A stretch of DNA of 40,999 nucleotides, taken from the NCBI GenBank assembly GCA_023228995.1, contig JALOAD010000014.1, positions 1-40,999 of the forward strand, given 5' to 3'. Source of the DNA: JALOAD01 sp023228995 [NCBI: Candidatus Muiribacterium halophilum]. Lineage in GTDB: Bacteria > Muiribacteriota > Muiribacteriia > Muiribacteriales. The first letter of the stretch is position 1. Every line of letters begins with the position of its first letter. Made by a program: the position numbers and the translations under genes. Of this stretch, positions 8,346 to 17,438 are shown in pieces. Below the pieces are notes generated by a model. It made no database searches, was not told the DNA's origin, and saw only the letters and a list, made by a program, of their open reading frames with translations.

Positions 8346-8981
8346 ATGAATAGAGAAAAAATAATAACACTCTTAGAAAATAATACTATAATAGATATAG
8401 TAAGAGAATATGATTTGACAGAAGAATTGATATTAGAATGTTTAGACATTTTACCTATAGATATTTTGTGTGAATTTTATAATTTCAGTGAAGATTTTGT
8501 AATTAAAGCATTAGAAAATGAATCTATAATAAAGGAAGATATTAAAAATTTTAATATACAAACTCATATAAATTTTTCACAAGAATTTATAGATATTTAT
8601 AGTAAATATATAAACTGGAGTAGAATGATACTATATATATCTACACAAAGTGATGATTTTAATAAATATGTTTCCATTATTGAAGAAAATAATTTATGGG
8701 ACATGATTTCCACTAATGATTTACCAATTGATTTTATAAGAAAACATAAAGATAAATTAAATTGGAATAAATTAACTATTGTTAAAAAGTTTAATGATGA
8801 AGAAATAGAAGAATTTAAGGATTATATAGTTAAATTTGATATAAATCATGAATATACTAACCAACCTGAATATATATTAAATAACGAAATAGTAATAGAT
8901 GATGAATTATATGATAAAATTGTTAATTTAATGAAATCAATAGATATATCTGATATACTAGATGAAAAAACCACTCTTTAA
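8346..8981 (+). CDS. Helical-repeat protein, unknown function
   Basis: The 211-residue protein contains degenerate helical repeats of the type s-eFI-kykdklnW: SQEFIDIYSKYINWSRMI (about residues 78-95) and PIDFIRKHKDKLNWNKLT (about 127-144). Similar short repeats built around FI...W are common in large DNA viruses and jumbo phages, mostly without known function. It is predicted cytoplasmic, with no signal peptide or membrane segment. Its last codons form the left arm of the terminator at 8965-8993. Confidence 0.75.
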   Translation: MNREKIITLLENNTIIDIVREYDLTEELILECLDILPIDILCEFYNFSEDFVIKALENESIIKEDIKNFNIQTHINFSQEFIDIYSKYINWSRMILYISTQSDDFNKYVSIIEENNLWDMISTNDLPIDFIRKHKDKLNWNKLTIVKKFNDEEIEEFKDYIVKFDINHEYTNQPEYILNNEIVIDDELYDKIVNLMKSIDISDILDEKTTL

Positions 8982-8993
8982 GAGTGGTTTTTT
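8965..8993. terminator. Bidirectional terminator overlapping a stop codon
   Basis: AAAAAACCACTCT (8965-8977) pairs with AGAGTGGTTTTTT (8981-8993), with only TTA as loop, and is flanked by A- and T-runs. The upstream TAA stop (8979-8981) sits in the loop. The convergent minus-strand gene ends at 8994, so both genes share it. Confidence 0.9.
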
Positions 8994-9749
8994 TTATTTC
9001 CATATATTTTTAAGATCTAATCTTGAACTTATTTCAAATATTTCATCTTTTACAATTAATGAATATTTTCTTAAAATTGCAAACTTATCAATTATTTGTT
9101 TAATTTTTTTCTTATCATCAATGTCCAAATCTTGGTTAAATATAAGTATCAGATTTTCAATCTCTTCCATTTTCAGAATTTTTTTATTTCCTAAAAAATA
9201 TACAAAATCATATTCATAATTATTATATAAGCTTTCTTTATCATCTTCTATATAATATAATAAAAATTCAGTAACTGAATCTTCTATGCCTATATTTGGT
9301 AAGCTAAATCTAAAACCATCTATTATAAATTCTTTAGTTTTTTGATTATATTCCATATGTTTATCTGGAGTGAAATAATTGAAATTTTCAGGACAGAATT
9401 CTACTTTTATTATATCATCATCAATATATAATTCAATGAATATTTTTTTATTCATACTAAATTTAACTATTTCTAAAAAGATATAAATTATATCTATACT
9501 TTTCAAATCTAAAAAATCATAACCATCTGAGTAAATTGTATTATTCTCCACTACATTTTTAAGCAAATCAATTGTTAATATAATATCATCATCATCAAAA
9601 TATTTTTCATATTTTTCTATTTCTTCAATTGTTGCTTTTTTAATTTTTATAGCAAAATCATCTGGATAAAATAATCCTTGTGATGGGAGTAATCTCACAT
9701 CAATAGTTTTAGTTAGATTTAATAAGTTATCAATAGTCATAGTTAACAT
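8994..9749 (-). CDS. T4 gp26-like baseplate protein (tentative)
   Basis: Near the N-terminus the protein has VRLLPSQGLFYPDDFAIKIK and then TIEEIEKYEKYF. This matches the LPSrGlfYp start of the T4 baseplate-protein family (gp26 type, PF12322 as I recall). In T4, gp26 is part of baseplate hub assembly. Length from the proposed start is 251 residues, in the usual range. The open frame extends 25 codons further upstream, but that extension is hydrophobic, lacks family features and overlaps a promoter-like TTATATATAAAAAG box (9767-9780). I therefore place the start at 9749 (MLTMTIDN) or 9740 (MTIDN). Nearby virion genes support a structural role. Confidence 0.6.
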   Translation of the reverse strand: MLTMTIDNLLNLTKTIDVRLLPSQGLFYPDDFAIKIKKATIEEIEKYEKYFDDDDIILTIDLLKNVVENNTIYSDGYDFLDLKSIDIIYIFLEIVKFSMNKKIFIELYIDDDIIKVEFCPENFNYFTPDKHMEYNQKTKEFIIDGFRFSLPNIGIEDSVTEFLLYYIEDDKESLYNNYEYDFVYFLGNKKILKMEEIENLILIFNQDLDIDDKKKIKQIIDKFAILRKYSLIVKDEIFEISSRLDLKNIWK

Positions 9750-9854
9750 TCTTATATGCTTTATTGTTATATATAAAAAGTGGTTATTTGTTTTTATGAT
9801 ATAAATATCACAAATATAAAACAATTTATACTAAAAGACATATAAAAAATAAAA

Positions 9855-10250
9855 ATGATAATTAAAAATTCTCAATTAAATGAAGAAACAATTGCATCAA
9901 TAAATAAGTTAATTGTTGCTGATATTAATGCTTCTATAGCTTTCAAATTATCTAGAATTATTAAAGAAATATCTTCAATTTTAGAAGATAAAAATAAAAT
10001 GGAACAAACAATAATTGCAAGATATGCTGAAAAAGATGAAAATGGAAATATAATTCAAAGTAAAGATAAAGATGGTAATCCAATACAAGGTGCTGTTAAT
10101 ATCATTGATATGGCATCATTCAATTCTGATATATCAGATTTATTGAATACAGAGAATGATATTCCATATGAAAAAATAAAATTTGAAGACATGAAATTAC
10201 AAACTGCTAAAGTTAAAGACCTCATGTTATTAGATTTTTTATTTGAATAA
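9855..10250 (+). CDS. DUF1617-like small phage protein
   Basis: The 131-residue protein begins MIIKNSQLNEETIASINKL, continues with ASIAFKLSRIIKEISSILED, and has a central ARYAEKDENGN segment. This pattern of an N-terminal strand, two helices with a conserved A-(F/Y)-KL-(A/S) core and a YaEkDenG turn resembles the DUF1617 family of small phage proteins, often found among tail and structural genes. Function is unknown. It is followed immediately by a strong terminator, so it forms a short transcription unit. Confidence 0.6.
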   Translation: MIIKNSQLNEETIASINKLIVADINASIAFKLSRIIKEISSILEDKNKMEQTIIARYAEKDENGNIIQSKDKDGNPIQGAVNIIDMASFNSDISDLLNTENDIPYEKIKFEDMKLQTAKVKDLMLLDFLFE

Positions 10251-10284
10251 AAAATAAACCTACAATTAAATGTAGGTTTATTTT
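10251..10284 (+). terminator. Intrinsic terminator
   Basis: AAAATAAACCTACA (10251-10264) pairs with TGTAGGTTTATTTT (10271-10284) around ATTAAA, and a T-run overlaps the end of the stem. It separates the small DUF1617-like gene from the virion genes. Confidence 0.9.
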
Positions 10285-10295
10285 TTTATATATAG
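10285..10295 (+). promoter_or_regulatory. TTTATATATAG box before the virion genes
   Basis: This is the third identical copy of the 11-mer, lying directly after the terminator and 19 bases before the ATG at 10315. That is a plausible promoter position for the structural operon. Confidence 0.4.
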
Positions 10296-10314
10296 TAAAA
10301 AAGATATATTAACA

Positions 10315-11781
10315 ATGCCTACATATAGTATAAATAATGGAACAAATATAGAAACATTAAGAAAACAAAATATACATAGTGTTTTACTCGATTTACCAAA
10401 TAATACTCAAAAATTAATATCTCCAAAAGATGTAAGAGATGCTTTCCTAACAGCTTGGGCAGAATCAGCTTTTAAGCACACAATTGGACAAGGTGGGGTT
10501 GAATATATTGGTATTGATTCTGGGGATCCTAATAATAGAGATATTAAACAAAAAATATATTTAGGTAAAAGGAGTTATAATGGTGTTGATATCATGACAA
10601 ATTATTTATTGAATAGCGATACAGACATATTTATAGGAAATACTAAACCTGATAATGCTACACAAAGCACTAAAATATCTATACTTGCAGGTACTGATTC
10701 TAATTTACATATAAATGCCCCTTATATAGAAGCGATAGGTTTAACTAATTCAATCCAATTTAATATCATAAACCCATCTTTATACAATAGCCCAATTAAT
10801 ATATTAAGTAATAATGGTAGAGTGTCAATCAATGGTATATCATTTCCATCAATTAGTGAAACATCTACAGATGCAACAGAAGGTAAAATATTAAAATATA
10901 AAGGAATATATCCAAATGGTACATTAAAATGGGAAGATTTAATTATAAACAATGCTATTATAGGTTCAACTGATAGTATAACCAATATGTATGGCACAGT
11001 ATCATTGAATGATTATCTTTTGGAATTTATTGATGATAATATAGTACCAGTTACAATAGGTGGAATAGAACAAGGTATGTCTTTTTCAGAGGGTTCATTC
11101 AATGGTCAAAATTGGCCTTTGGTGGAAGTATTAAGAGAAGTATTATATCCTTATGTAGCACCAGATTTATATTTAAGTGTAACTAAAAATAATGATATAT
11201 ATTTCCAATCTGGATTGACACAAACTGCTAATTTTGTTGCTAATATGACAAGATATTCCAATCCAATAGATAGTTATGAGATAACTGGAACAACATATTC
11301 TGGCTCATTTATTGGTAGTGTTGGAGCTACATTTTCATTAACTTTTAGTCAAAACATATATAATAATAATGTAACTACAGTTGATTTTGTATTAAAAGCA
11401 GATGATACAATAAATAGCCCAATATATTCACATTTTGCAACAGCATCAGTATCATTTGTGGATCCATATTTTTATGGGTTCACTACAAGTGTTATTACAA
11501 CTGGTAATGATTTAGGAACTTTTATGAATTTGGCAAATAAACTAATTAGACCAAAAGAAGATATCACAATCAATTATAATGGATCAGGTTATATGTATTT
11601 TATAGTACCTGCTTCTCATGGTACTTTTAGCACTATAAAGGATCCAAATGGTTATATTATTACTTCAGCTTTTACATATTCAGTACCAATTACACCTAGT
11701 GGATCAACCAGAAATTGGAGAGTTTATAGAACTAAAGAATTATGTAATTATTCAAATGGTAATTTTCAATTTATATTCTAA
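10315..11781 (+). CDS. Virion structural protein, paralogue A (tail or fibre type)
   Basis: The 488-residue protein is rich in Asn, Thr, Ser and Gly, with many short beta-like stretches typical of fibres and baseplate-attached proteins. N-terminal landmarks are ISPKDVRDAFLTAWAES (about residues 41-57) and KIYLGKRSYNGVDIM (about 83-97). The middle has repetitive beta sequence, and the C-terminal half contains VDPYFYGFTTS and GSGYMYFIVP. All of these have counterparts in the next gene, so the two are paralogues. No enzymatic motif is visible. The exact place in the particle is unknown. Confidence 0.7.
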   Translation: MPTYSINNGTNIETLRKQNIHSVLLDLPNNTQKLISPKDVRDAFLTAWAESAFKHTIGQGGVEYIGIDSGDPNNRDIKQKIYLGKRSYNGVDIMTNYLLNSDTDIFIGNTKPDNATQSTKISILAGTDSNLHINAPYIEAIGLTNSIQFNIINPSLYNSPINILSNNGRVSINGISFPSISETSTDATEGKILKYKGIYPNGTLKWEDLIINNAIIGSTDSITNMYGTVSLNDYLLEFIDDNIVPVTIGGIEQGMSFSEGSFNGQNWPLVEVLREVLYPYVAPDLYLSVTKNNDIYFQSGLTQTANFVANMTRYSNPIDSYEITGTTYSGSFIGSVGATFSLTFSQNIYNNNVTTVDFVLKADDTINSPIYSHFATASVSFVDPYFYGFTTSVITTGNDLGTFMNLANKLIRPKEDITINYNGSGYMYFIVPASHGTFSTIKDPNGYIITSAFTYSVPITPSGSTRNWRVYRTKELCNYSNGNFQFIF

Positions 11782-11805
11782 CATAAATAAAATAAATATT
11801 CAATA

Positions 11806-13167
11806 ATGACTTATAGTATAGGAACAGATATAGAAAGTAAAACAATTGATATAATTGGTGCAACATCAGTGGATTTTACACCACTTCTTGATAAATTACA
11901 AGATAATATAAATGGTGATATAAACCCAGATGATATAAGAGATACTATATTAACCTTACATACTAATATTGAATTAAAATCTGATTCTTATATAGGTATG
12001 GGTACTTACTCAAATACTAAAATGTATTTTGGGAAAAGATCATATAACAATATTGATATATTAGATACAACATTGTTAAATAGTGGTAGTGATTTATATT
12101 TTTATAATGTTAAACCAGATTCAATATCAAATAATAGTACTAAATTATCAATAAATAGTGATAATTATATACAAAGTAGAGTTATTCAACTTACTCAATC
12201 TCAGAGTTTAGAACTAAACATAATTGCAAAAAATGATATTAATATATTAGGAAATGTTAAAATAAATAATATTAATTTTCCAAATAATAATATTAATAAT
12301 TTGGATAATAAAACATTATTTTATAATAATGGTGATTTGATATTTAATGAATTATCATTAGCTATTACTAGTAGTGTCATAGGTGCTACTAATACAACTA
12401 CAGAATTATATGGTGATGTTTTATTAAATGGATATGATTTAAATTTTACTGAAGAAAGAGGATGTCCAATAAATATAGGAGATATAAAAGTAGGTGATAA
12501 TTTTAATAATGAATCAATTGAAAATGTATTAAGAAGAATGGTATATAATTATCTACCACCAGATTGTACTTTAGAACTAATAGCACCTTATAATAATGGT
12601 TTTGTTGAAATAGGTACTTCACCTAATATAAAATTACAATATAATATTATTAAAAAATCTAATCCATTGTTACCAACTATTTTAACTTATATGCAACCAA
12701 ATGTAATTAACAGTGTAACAATGAGTACTATAGGAATTGCTAATGCAGTGATTACATTACCAATAAAAAATAACACAAATATTTTTAATATAACAGTAAA
12801 TGATAATATAACATCAGTATCTGCAACAACTTCATTAACTGGTGTTTATCCATATTTTTATGGATTTAGTGATTTACCTGATATTAATAATAGTGAATTG
12901 ACCAATTTATCAAAATTAATAGAAAATAATGGTAATAAAGAATTATTTGTATATGGTAGTGGTGATTTTTATTTTATACAAGATTCAAATTATCCTATAT
13001 TAACTGATATAATTTATAATGAGGATTCTATATTTGCTTCATTTTCCACTTATACGAAAACACTATCTTCACCAAATGGTTATTGGTATAATAAAGAGTT
13101 TATAGTATATAAATATGAAAACTTAATTATAAGTGATATTAGTAAAAAAATTAAGTTTATATCATAA
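11806..13167 (+). CDS. Virion structural protein, paralogue B
   Basis: The 453-residue protein is a diverged copy of its upstream neighbour. Shared landmarks are INPDDIRDTILTL, KMYFGKRSYNNIDIL, SSVIGATNTTTELYG, GVYPYFYGFSD, YGSGDFYFIQD and LSSPNGYWYNKEF. Tandem divergence of this kind is common for phage fibre and receptor-contact proteins. The TAA stop is followed, in the same frame, by 28 further sense codons that look like protein (see the entry at 13168-13254), so the original gene may have been longer. The upstream gap to paralogue A is only 24 bases. Confidence 0.7.
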   Translation: MTYSIGTDIESKTIDIIGATSVDFTPLLDKLQDNINGDINPDDIRDTILTLHTNIELKSDSYIGMGTYSNTKMYFGKRSYNNIDILDTTLLNSGSDLYFYNVKPDSISNNSTKLSINSDNYIQSRVIQLTQSQSLELNIIAKNDINILGNVKINNINFPNNNINNLDNKTLFYNNGDLIFNELSLAITSSVIGATNTTTELYGDVLLNGYDLNFTEERGCPINIGDIKVGDNFNNESIENVLRRMVYNYLPPDCTLELIAPYNNGFVEIGTSPNIKLQYNIIKKSNPLLPTILTYMQPNVINSVTMSTIGIANAVITLPIKNNTNIFNITVNDNITSVSATTSLTGVYPYFYGFSDLPDINNSELTNLSKLIENNGNKELFVYGSGDFYFIQDSNYPILTDIIYNEDSIFASFSTYTKTLSSPNGYWYNKEFIVYKYENLIISDISKKIKFIS

Positions 13168-13254
13168 CCATTATCTCTAAATAAAGCATTGATAAATAAT
13201 GGAGATGAAACAACAGATAATGTGATTGTTTATGGAACATTAGAAGTTAGTTGA
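13168..13254 (+). pseudogene. In-frame extension after the stop of paralogue B
   Basis: Directly after TAA (13165-13167) the frame continues for 28 sense codons to a TGA. It includes PLSLNKALINNGDETTDN and VIVYGTLEVS, in the Asn/Thr-rich beta style of the surrounding virion proteins. It has no start codon of its own. It is either the remnant of a longer C-terminus or module, or a readthrough product. Confidence 0.4.
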
Positions 13255-13268
13255 TATGATACACCAAC

Positions 13269-13296
13269 TTTAATTAGGTATTAGTACCTAATTAAA
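13269..13296. terminator. Perfect 12-bp hairpin
   Basis: TTTAATTAGGTA (13269-13280) pairs exactly with 13285-13296 around TTAG. It lies between the structural genes. The plus-strand tail is A-rich rather than T-rich, so termination is plausible but not certain; RNA processing or regulation is also possible. Confidence 0.5.
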
Positions 13297-13338
13297 AAAA
13301 TAATTTTAATATATAAATAATAAAATAAAAGTAAAATA

Positions 13339-14541
13339 ATGGCAATAGAAATAATAGATGGGTTTCAAATAAATTCTTCAATACCAATAGATAATAGGAT
13401 GGTAGTAAATGACTTAACAGAAAGAAATAATATTTTATATAAATATGAGGGATTAAAAGTTTTTGTTTTATCAGATGGCACTACACATGTTTGGTATAAT
13501 GATCAATGGCAAGTAGATAATTCTAAAAGTGTAACAACATCAAACACTTCAACAAATTATATACCTAAATTAACAAGTTCAAACACTATAACAAATAGTG
13601 TTATATATGAAATAAGTGGTAATATAGGTATTGGTACTACTATCTTATCTGCGAATGAAAAACTTAAAGTAAATGGCAATATAATAGTAGTTGGTAATGG
13701 ATCAAAATTTATAGGAGATGGTTCTGGTTTAACTAACATAAATGCTAGTAATTTAATTGGTAGTATTAGTGTTGATAATATTAGTAATGGTGCTACAAAT
13801 TCTATTATAATATCTGGACCAACAAAACCAATCTGGGCATCTTTATCTGACTTAAGTGTTGGTGTGGCTACAAATACTAATAATGTATTTGTAACAAATG
13901 ATACAACTTCTACAAATTCCACATTTATATCTATAGTGTCCAATACTGGAACTTATACTAATATAAGGTCAGCTACTAATTTAAGATACATCCCATCTAA
14001 AAATCAACTTTTATTACATAATGTTGGCACATCATCTGCACCAACAATAGGTTTTTTTGGTAGTTCAACTACTGGTATTTATAGAAATAATTCTGAATCT
14101 ACTATGTGTTTTGCTATGGAATCCAAGGATGTTTTGAAATTACATAAAGATGGTATAAAAATAGTTAATAACACATTCACATATACAGGCACTTATTCAA
14201 TTGGTACAGGTACTCAAGGTGATACAACCAAATTGACTATATCAGCTCAAAATTATGATAGAATCATATACTTAACCACGTCACCATTGAATAATATTTA
14301 TTTTTTAAGTTCTGGTTGGTTTCAAACTACTATTTTTATAGATAGTATACAAATATATACAAGTTTTTCAGATTCTCAATTTGGACATAAAACATTCCAA
14401 CAAAATTATTGTTTTATATTACCAGCTAACAAAGTTGCCTATATTAGACAAAGTAAAGGTGATGTTATGTGGAAAGATGGATTGGGTAATACATTTGGTA
14501 GTCCTGACATATACATAAGATCCTTAAGATATGGATTATAA
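13339..14541 (+). CDS. Tail-fibre-like protein
   Basis: The 400-residue protein has a small N-terminal attachment-like domain (residues 1-55, ending in LSDGTTHVWYNDQWQ). A low-complexity Ser/Thr/Asn shaft follows, including the motif GDGSGLTNINASNLIGSI, which recurs in phage fibres and bacterial adhesin-type proteins. Then come GSSTTGIYRNN and a C-terminal globular part (SGWFQTTIFIDSIQIY) that could contact a receptor. No peptidase or lyase motif is seen. It closes the structural block and ends at a bidirectional terminator. Confidence 0.75.
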   Translation: MAIEIIDGFQINSSIPIDNRMVVNDLTERNNILYKYEGLKVFVLSDGTTHVWYNDQWQVDNSKSVTTSNTSTNYIPKLTSSNTITNSVIYEISGNIGIGTTILSANEKLKVNGNIIVVGNGSKFIGDGSGLTNINASNLIGSISVDNISNGATNSIIISGPTKPIWASLSDLSVGVATNTNNVFVTNDTTSTNSTFISIVSNTGTYTNIRSATNLRYIPSKNQLLLHNVGTSSAPTIGFFGSSTTGIYRNNSESTMCFAMESKDVLKLHKDGIKIVNNTFTYTGTYSIGTGTQGDTTKLTISAQNYDRIIYLTTSPLNNIYFLSSGWFQTTIFIDSIQIYTSFSDSQFGHKTFQQNYCFILPANKVAYIRQSKGDVMWKDGLGNTFGSPDIYIRSLRYGL

Positions 14542-14543
14542 TT

Positions 14544-14577
14544 AAAAAAAGACAGTAATTAATTACTGTCTTTTTTT
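14544..14577. terminator. 17-bp perfect palindromic terminator
   Basis: AAAAAAAGACAGTAATT (14544-14560) is followed without loop spacing by its exact complement (14561-14577). In RNA this gives a stem with a small AAUU-type loop and a U-run in either direction. The fibre gene ends just before it, and the convergent gene's final codons lie inside it. Confidence 0.9.
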
Positions 14578-15245
14578 TCAAACCACCAATTAAAATATAT
14601 ATAATTATCATTAATTAGATTGTAACAATTACTACCATATTTTATTATTATTTTATCTTTATAAGATCTAATAACTTCTATTTCCATACCTTTAGTCATT
14701 TTCAATTGTTTGCCACTTTCTATAGAATAACAAATTACTTCATCATTTAATAATTTATAAATACCAGGTTCTGGCTTTAGCCAAATTTTAACAGTTTTTA
14801 TAATAATACCCTTAGTTCTTATAACCCATTCTTTATTTTGGATTAGTGAAATATCTCTAAAAACTTCTGATTTGAAATCTGGATTATTAGATAATACATC
14901 TTTAATGACACCCCAATATTCTATATCATCAATTATGAAAGATACATATACATCATATAATATATTATTAGATTTTACTATTCTAATTACCCTCAATGAT
15001 TGTAAATCTTGTTGTTCCAATGACAATTTACCCCTTAATGAAGCATAAGCACTTGTCCCAGCTACATTATTTAATATAGAATCAATTCTAGACAAAGCTT
15101 GTCTAATACCATCCAAATGTTTATCATAAGCATTCTGTGATAATGTTTTATCATCAACCGCTACACCAGGTATGGATGTATCAGCATTCATTCTTTGTAA
15201 ATTGAATTCTGTATATTCTAAAATTATTTTATTTTTCTTCTTCAT
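14559..15245 (-). CDS. Tagged protein, unknown function
   Basis: I do not recognise this 228-residue protein. It begins MKKKNKIILEYTEFN, a variant of the IxEYxEF tag seen in the neighbouring ART-like proteins. Residues 40-85 are helical (HLDGIRQALSRIDSILNNV). The rest is beta-rich with many aromatic residues (FIIDDIEYWGVIKDVL, INDNYIYFNWWFEKK). It could be a virion-packaged or decoration protein. On the minus strand TTTTAATATATAG (15261-15249) lies only 3 bases before the ATG. Confidence 0.7.
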   Translation of the reverse strand: MKKKNKIILEYTEFNLQRMNADTSIPGVAVDDKTLSQNAYDKHLDGIRQALSRIDSILNNVAGTSAYASLRGKLSLEQQDLQSLRVIRIVKSNNILYDVYVSFIIDDIEYWGVIKDVLSNNPDFKSEVFRDISLIQNKEWVIRTKGIIIKTVKIWLKPEPGIYKLLNDEVICYSIESGKQLKMTKGMEIEVIRSYKDKIIIKYGSNCYNLINDNYIYFNWWFEKKDSN

Positions 15246-15255
15246 AATCTATATA

Positions 15256-15500
15256 TTAAAATTTTGAATAGAAATAAGTTTCTACTTGTTCATCAGTCTT
15301 AAAGTATATGATATTTTCAGGTTTGTAATTTACATATTCTCTACCTTTGATCATCGTACACAAATTTCATTATTTCATCTTCAATTGTAATAACCACATA
15401 AAAATCTCTTTTATTTGGAAATCCATCATATAAACCTCTTTCTATCAATATATCTCTAACTAAAATATTACCAAACTAAATCATTATCAAAATTTTTCAT
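15256..15500 (-). pseudogene. Frameshifted gene remnant
   Basis: The minus strand holds three short coding-like pieces in different frames: MKNFDNDLVW (from 15500), a 43-codon piece at 15472-15341 containing LVRDILIERGLYDGFPNK and FYVVITIEDEIMKFVYDD, and GREYVNYKPENIIYFK to YSKF and stop (15351-15256). Read in order they look like one small protein broken by two frameshifts. No family is recognised. Sequencing error is an alternative, but two shifts in 250 bases favour decay. Confidence 0.5.
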
Positions 15501-15527
15501 TTCTCTAAAAGAAACATTTTTTCTTTT

Positions 15528-16238
15528 CTATCTAATATAACCAGAGTGAGTTGGGCTATTTGATTCTAAAATTGAATTATTATTTATATCAAAATCACCA
15601 TTATTATATGTAGCTGATTTAATTTGATTGGAATAATTTACTTTATATTGTTTACTATATATGACTCCATCATAGCCTAATTTTTCAATTAAATTATCAT
15701 CTTTTTTATAACTTTGTAAATCAACCAAACCTAAACCACCACCTTTTAATTTACTTATGATATATTCATTATCAGTATATCCATATATTCTTATATATTT
15801 TTCTAATGGCACGTTATCTCTTTTATTTGGTGTTAAATCATATGGTGTTTTAATATTTAGATAAACTTCATATTTTATATTACCACATTCCTTATATGTA
15901 TCCAATTTAGAAAAATAAAAACCATCACCTAAAACTCTACCTCTAATTGATTCTTGTTTATCAAAAATTTCAAAATCATTAGTACTTCTATGTATAAGTA
16001 CCATAGGTTCACCATTTTCGTCAATAACTTTACTTGCTTTATCTGGATCATTTAACCAATCACCAAACCAATTTATAAATTTCTTAGTTCTAACTTGAAG
16101 CCATTGCTTTTCAGTTAAATTGGATTTCTTACCATTTGGGGCTTTCATAAAAATATTATCTAAAATTGCATTATCTTTAATATCTTGTTCTTCAATACTT
16201 AGATCATTAAATTCATTATATTCTAAAATATATTTCAT
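15528..16238 (-). CDS. ART-like tagged protein 1 (polyvalent ADP-ribosyltransferase type)
   Basis: Layout: tag MKYILEYNEF (1-10); helical SIEEQDIKDNAI (14-25); APNGKKSNLTEKQWLQVRTK (33-52); NWFGDWLNDP (56-65); and ENGEP before the ART core. The core begins LIHRST, with H83 at the position of the NAD-binding His, and continues to GDGFYFS (Y108 region). LGYDGVIY and the ending QIKSATYNNGDFDIN follow. ART enzymes transfer ADP-ribose from NAD to protein or nucleic acid. The NWFGDW and IKSA...GDFD flanks are typical of phage polyvalent proteins with an ART-PolyVal core. The usual YHG is LIHR here, so activity is less certain than in copies 3 and 4. It is the last of five adjacent minus-strand genes. 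Confidence 0.75.
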   Translation of the reverse strand: MKYILEYNEFNDLSIEEQDIKDNAILDNIFMKAPNGKKSNLTEKQWLQVRTKKFINWFGDWLNDPDKASKVIDENGEPMVLIHRSTNDFEIFDKQESIRGRVLGDGFYFSKLDTYKECGNIKYEVYLNIKTPYDLTPNKRDNVPLEKYIRIYGYTDNEYIISKLKGGGLGLVDLQSYKKDDNLIEKLGYDGVIYSKQYKVNYSNQIKSATYNNGDFDINNNSILESNSPTHSGYIR

Positions 16239-16245
16239 CTTATTT

Positions 16246-16800
16246 TTATTTATTTTTTATAGCCCTTAAAATACTATCTTTAGTTGGTATAAGTTTATCA
16301 TCCACATAATCAAATTCTAAATCTGTTTCATATTCACCTGTAGCTTTATTTTTATTTACACACCAATTTGGTATAATAAAAGTAAATACTTCACCTATGC
16401 CATTACCACCTCTATATAATGATTTATTTTTTGCATATTCTTTAGCTTCTTTTTTACTTTTAGTAAAAAATGTAATACCTTCACCAATTGAGAATTTCTT
16501 TGTTTTTTTAATATTCTCAGCTGATTTTTCATCTGTCCCATGATATAAAATTACATTTTTAACAGATTTGTCATATGTATCACGAGTTCTATTTGAAATT
16601 TCAGTTTGTATTAAAGTATCATCATCTGGATTACCTTTCTTAACTAATTTCTCGTGGTACCATTGTCCATTGATTAAATATTGAGTTTGATTAATTTTAG
16701 TATTAGTATATACATCTTCAACCTCACCCAATGTAGTCATATCACCAATGTTAAATATTTCTTTATTCTCAAACTCTTTATATTCTAAAATATATTTCAT
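16246..16800 (-). CDS. ART-like tagged protein 2 (divergent)
   Basis: This 184-residue protein shares the tag MKYILEYKEF with its neighbours but not their NWFGDW region or their IKSATYNNGDFD ending. The ART-like core is VILYHGTDEKSAENIKK (H87) followed by GITFFTKSKKEAKEYA, the usual YHGT...(Y/F)F(S/T)...A-eYA pattern, then a C-terminal beta part. I start at 16800 rather than the upstream ATG (16824), because the tag begins there and the preceding gene's TAG ends one base earlier (16802). A different ART subfamily has been placed behind the same tag. Confidence 0.65.
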   Translation of the reverse strand: MKYILEYKEFENKEIFNIGDMTTLGEVEDVYTNTKINQTQYLINGQWYHEKLVKKGNPDDDTLIQTEISNRTRDTYDKSVKNVILYHGTDEKSAENIKKTKKFSIGEGITFFTKSKKEAKEYAKNKSLYRGGNGIGEVFTFIIPNWCVNKNKATGEYETDLEFDYVDDKLIPTKDSILRAIKNK

Positions 16801-16801
16801 A

Positions 16802-17437
16802 CTATTTGTATATATTTTCATCATTTATATCAAAATCACCATTATTATATGTGGCTGATTTAATTTGATTATTTAACTCATTACCAATAACATATAAATT
16901 TTGTGCTTTAATTCTTTTATCTGTTCCTTTTGGACTATCTTTTATATTTTTAATAATAGTTTCTGAATATTCATTCATACCTAAACCAGTAGATACATTT
17001 GCATAATCATTAAATGTTTCACCATAAGCATCTTCCACTTCAGGATCTACCATACATAAATAAACAGATATTATCTTATCACCATATTTACTAGCTAAAT
17101 TTATATCACTTGTGAAAAAATTTGCACCATCATCAGCATATGAATAAGGGTTGTTTTGATGAAAAACATCAAAATCATTTGATGTACCATGGTAAACTAC
17201 TAATGGTTCACCATTTATATCTACTACTTTACTTGCTTTATCTGGATCATTAATCCAATCACCAAACCAATTAATAAAATTTTTAGTTCTCACTTGAAGC
17301 CATTGTTTCTGTGTTAGTTTAGTTTTTCTTCCATTTGGAGCTTTCATGAAAGTATTATTAAATATTGCATTATCTTTAATTTCTTGTTCTTCAATACTTA
17401 AATTATCAAACTCTTTATATTCTAAAATATATTTCAT
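16802..17437 (-). CDS. ART-like tagged protein 3
   Basis: This 211-residue protein is collinear with copy 1: tag, SIEEQEIKDNAI, APNGRKTKL, NWFGDWINDP, NGEP and LVVYHGTSNDFDVF (H83). Its core then departs (PYSYADDGANFFTSDINLAS), and it ends QIKSATYNNGDFDIN. The Tyr of the usual YFS motif is Phe in NFFTS. The ATG at 17437 is chosen because it starts the tag and stands one base after the upstream stop. The core differs much more from its neighbours than the two ends do. Confidence 0.75.
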   Translation of the reverse strand: MKYILEYKEFDNLSIEEQEIKDNAIFNNTFMKAPNGRKTKLTQKQWLQVRTKNFINWFGDWINDPDKASKVVDINGEPLVVYHGTSNDFDVFHQNNPYSYADDGANFFTSDINLASKYGDKIISVYLCMVDPEVEDAYGETFNDYANVSTGLGMNEYSETIIKNIKDSPKGTDKRIKAQNLYVIGNELNNQIKSATYNNGDFDINDENIYK

Positions 17438-17438
17438 A

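Noticed and set aside
8962-9219. Plus-strand 85-residue ORF over the gp26-like gene
   Set aside because: It starts inside the terminator and runs antisense to the gp26-like gene with its LPSQGLFYP motif; Ser/Leu/Phe-rich shadow composition.
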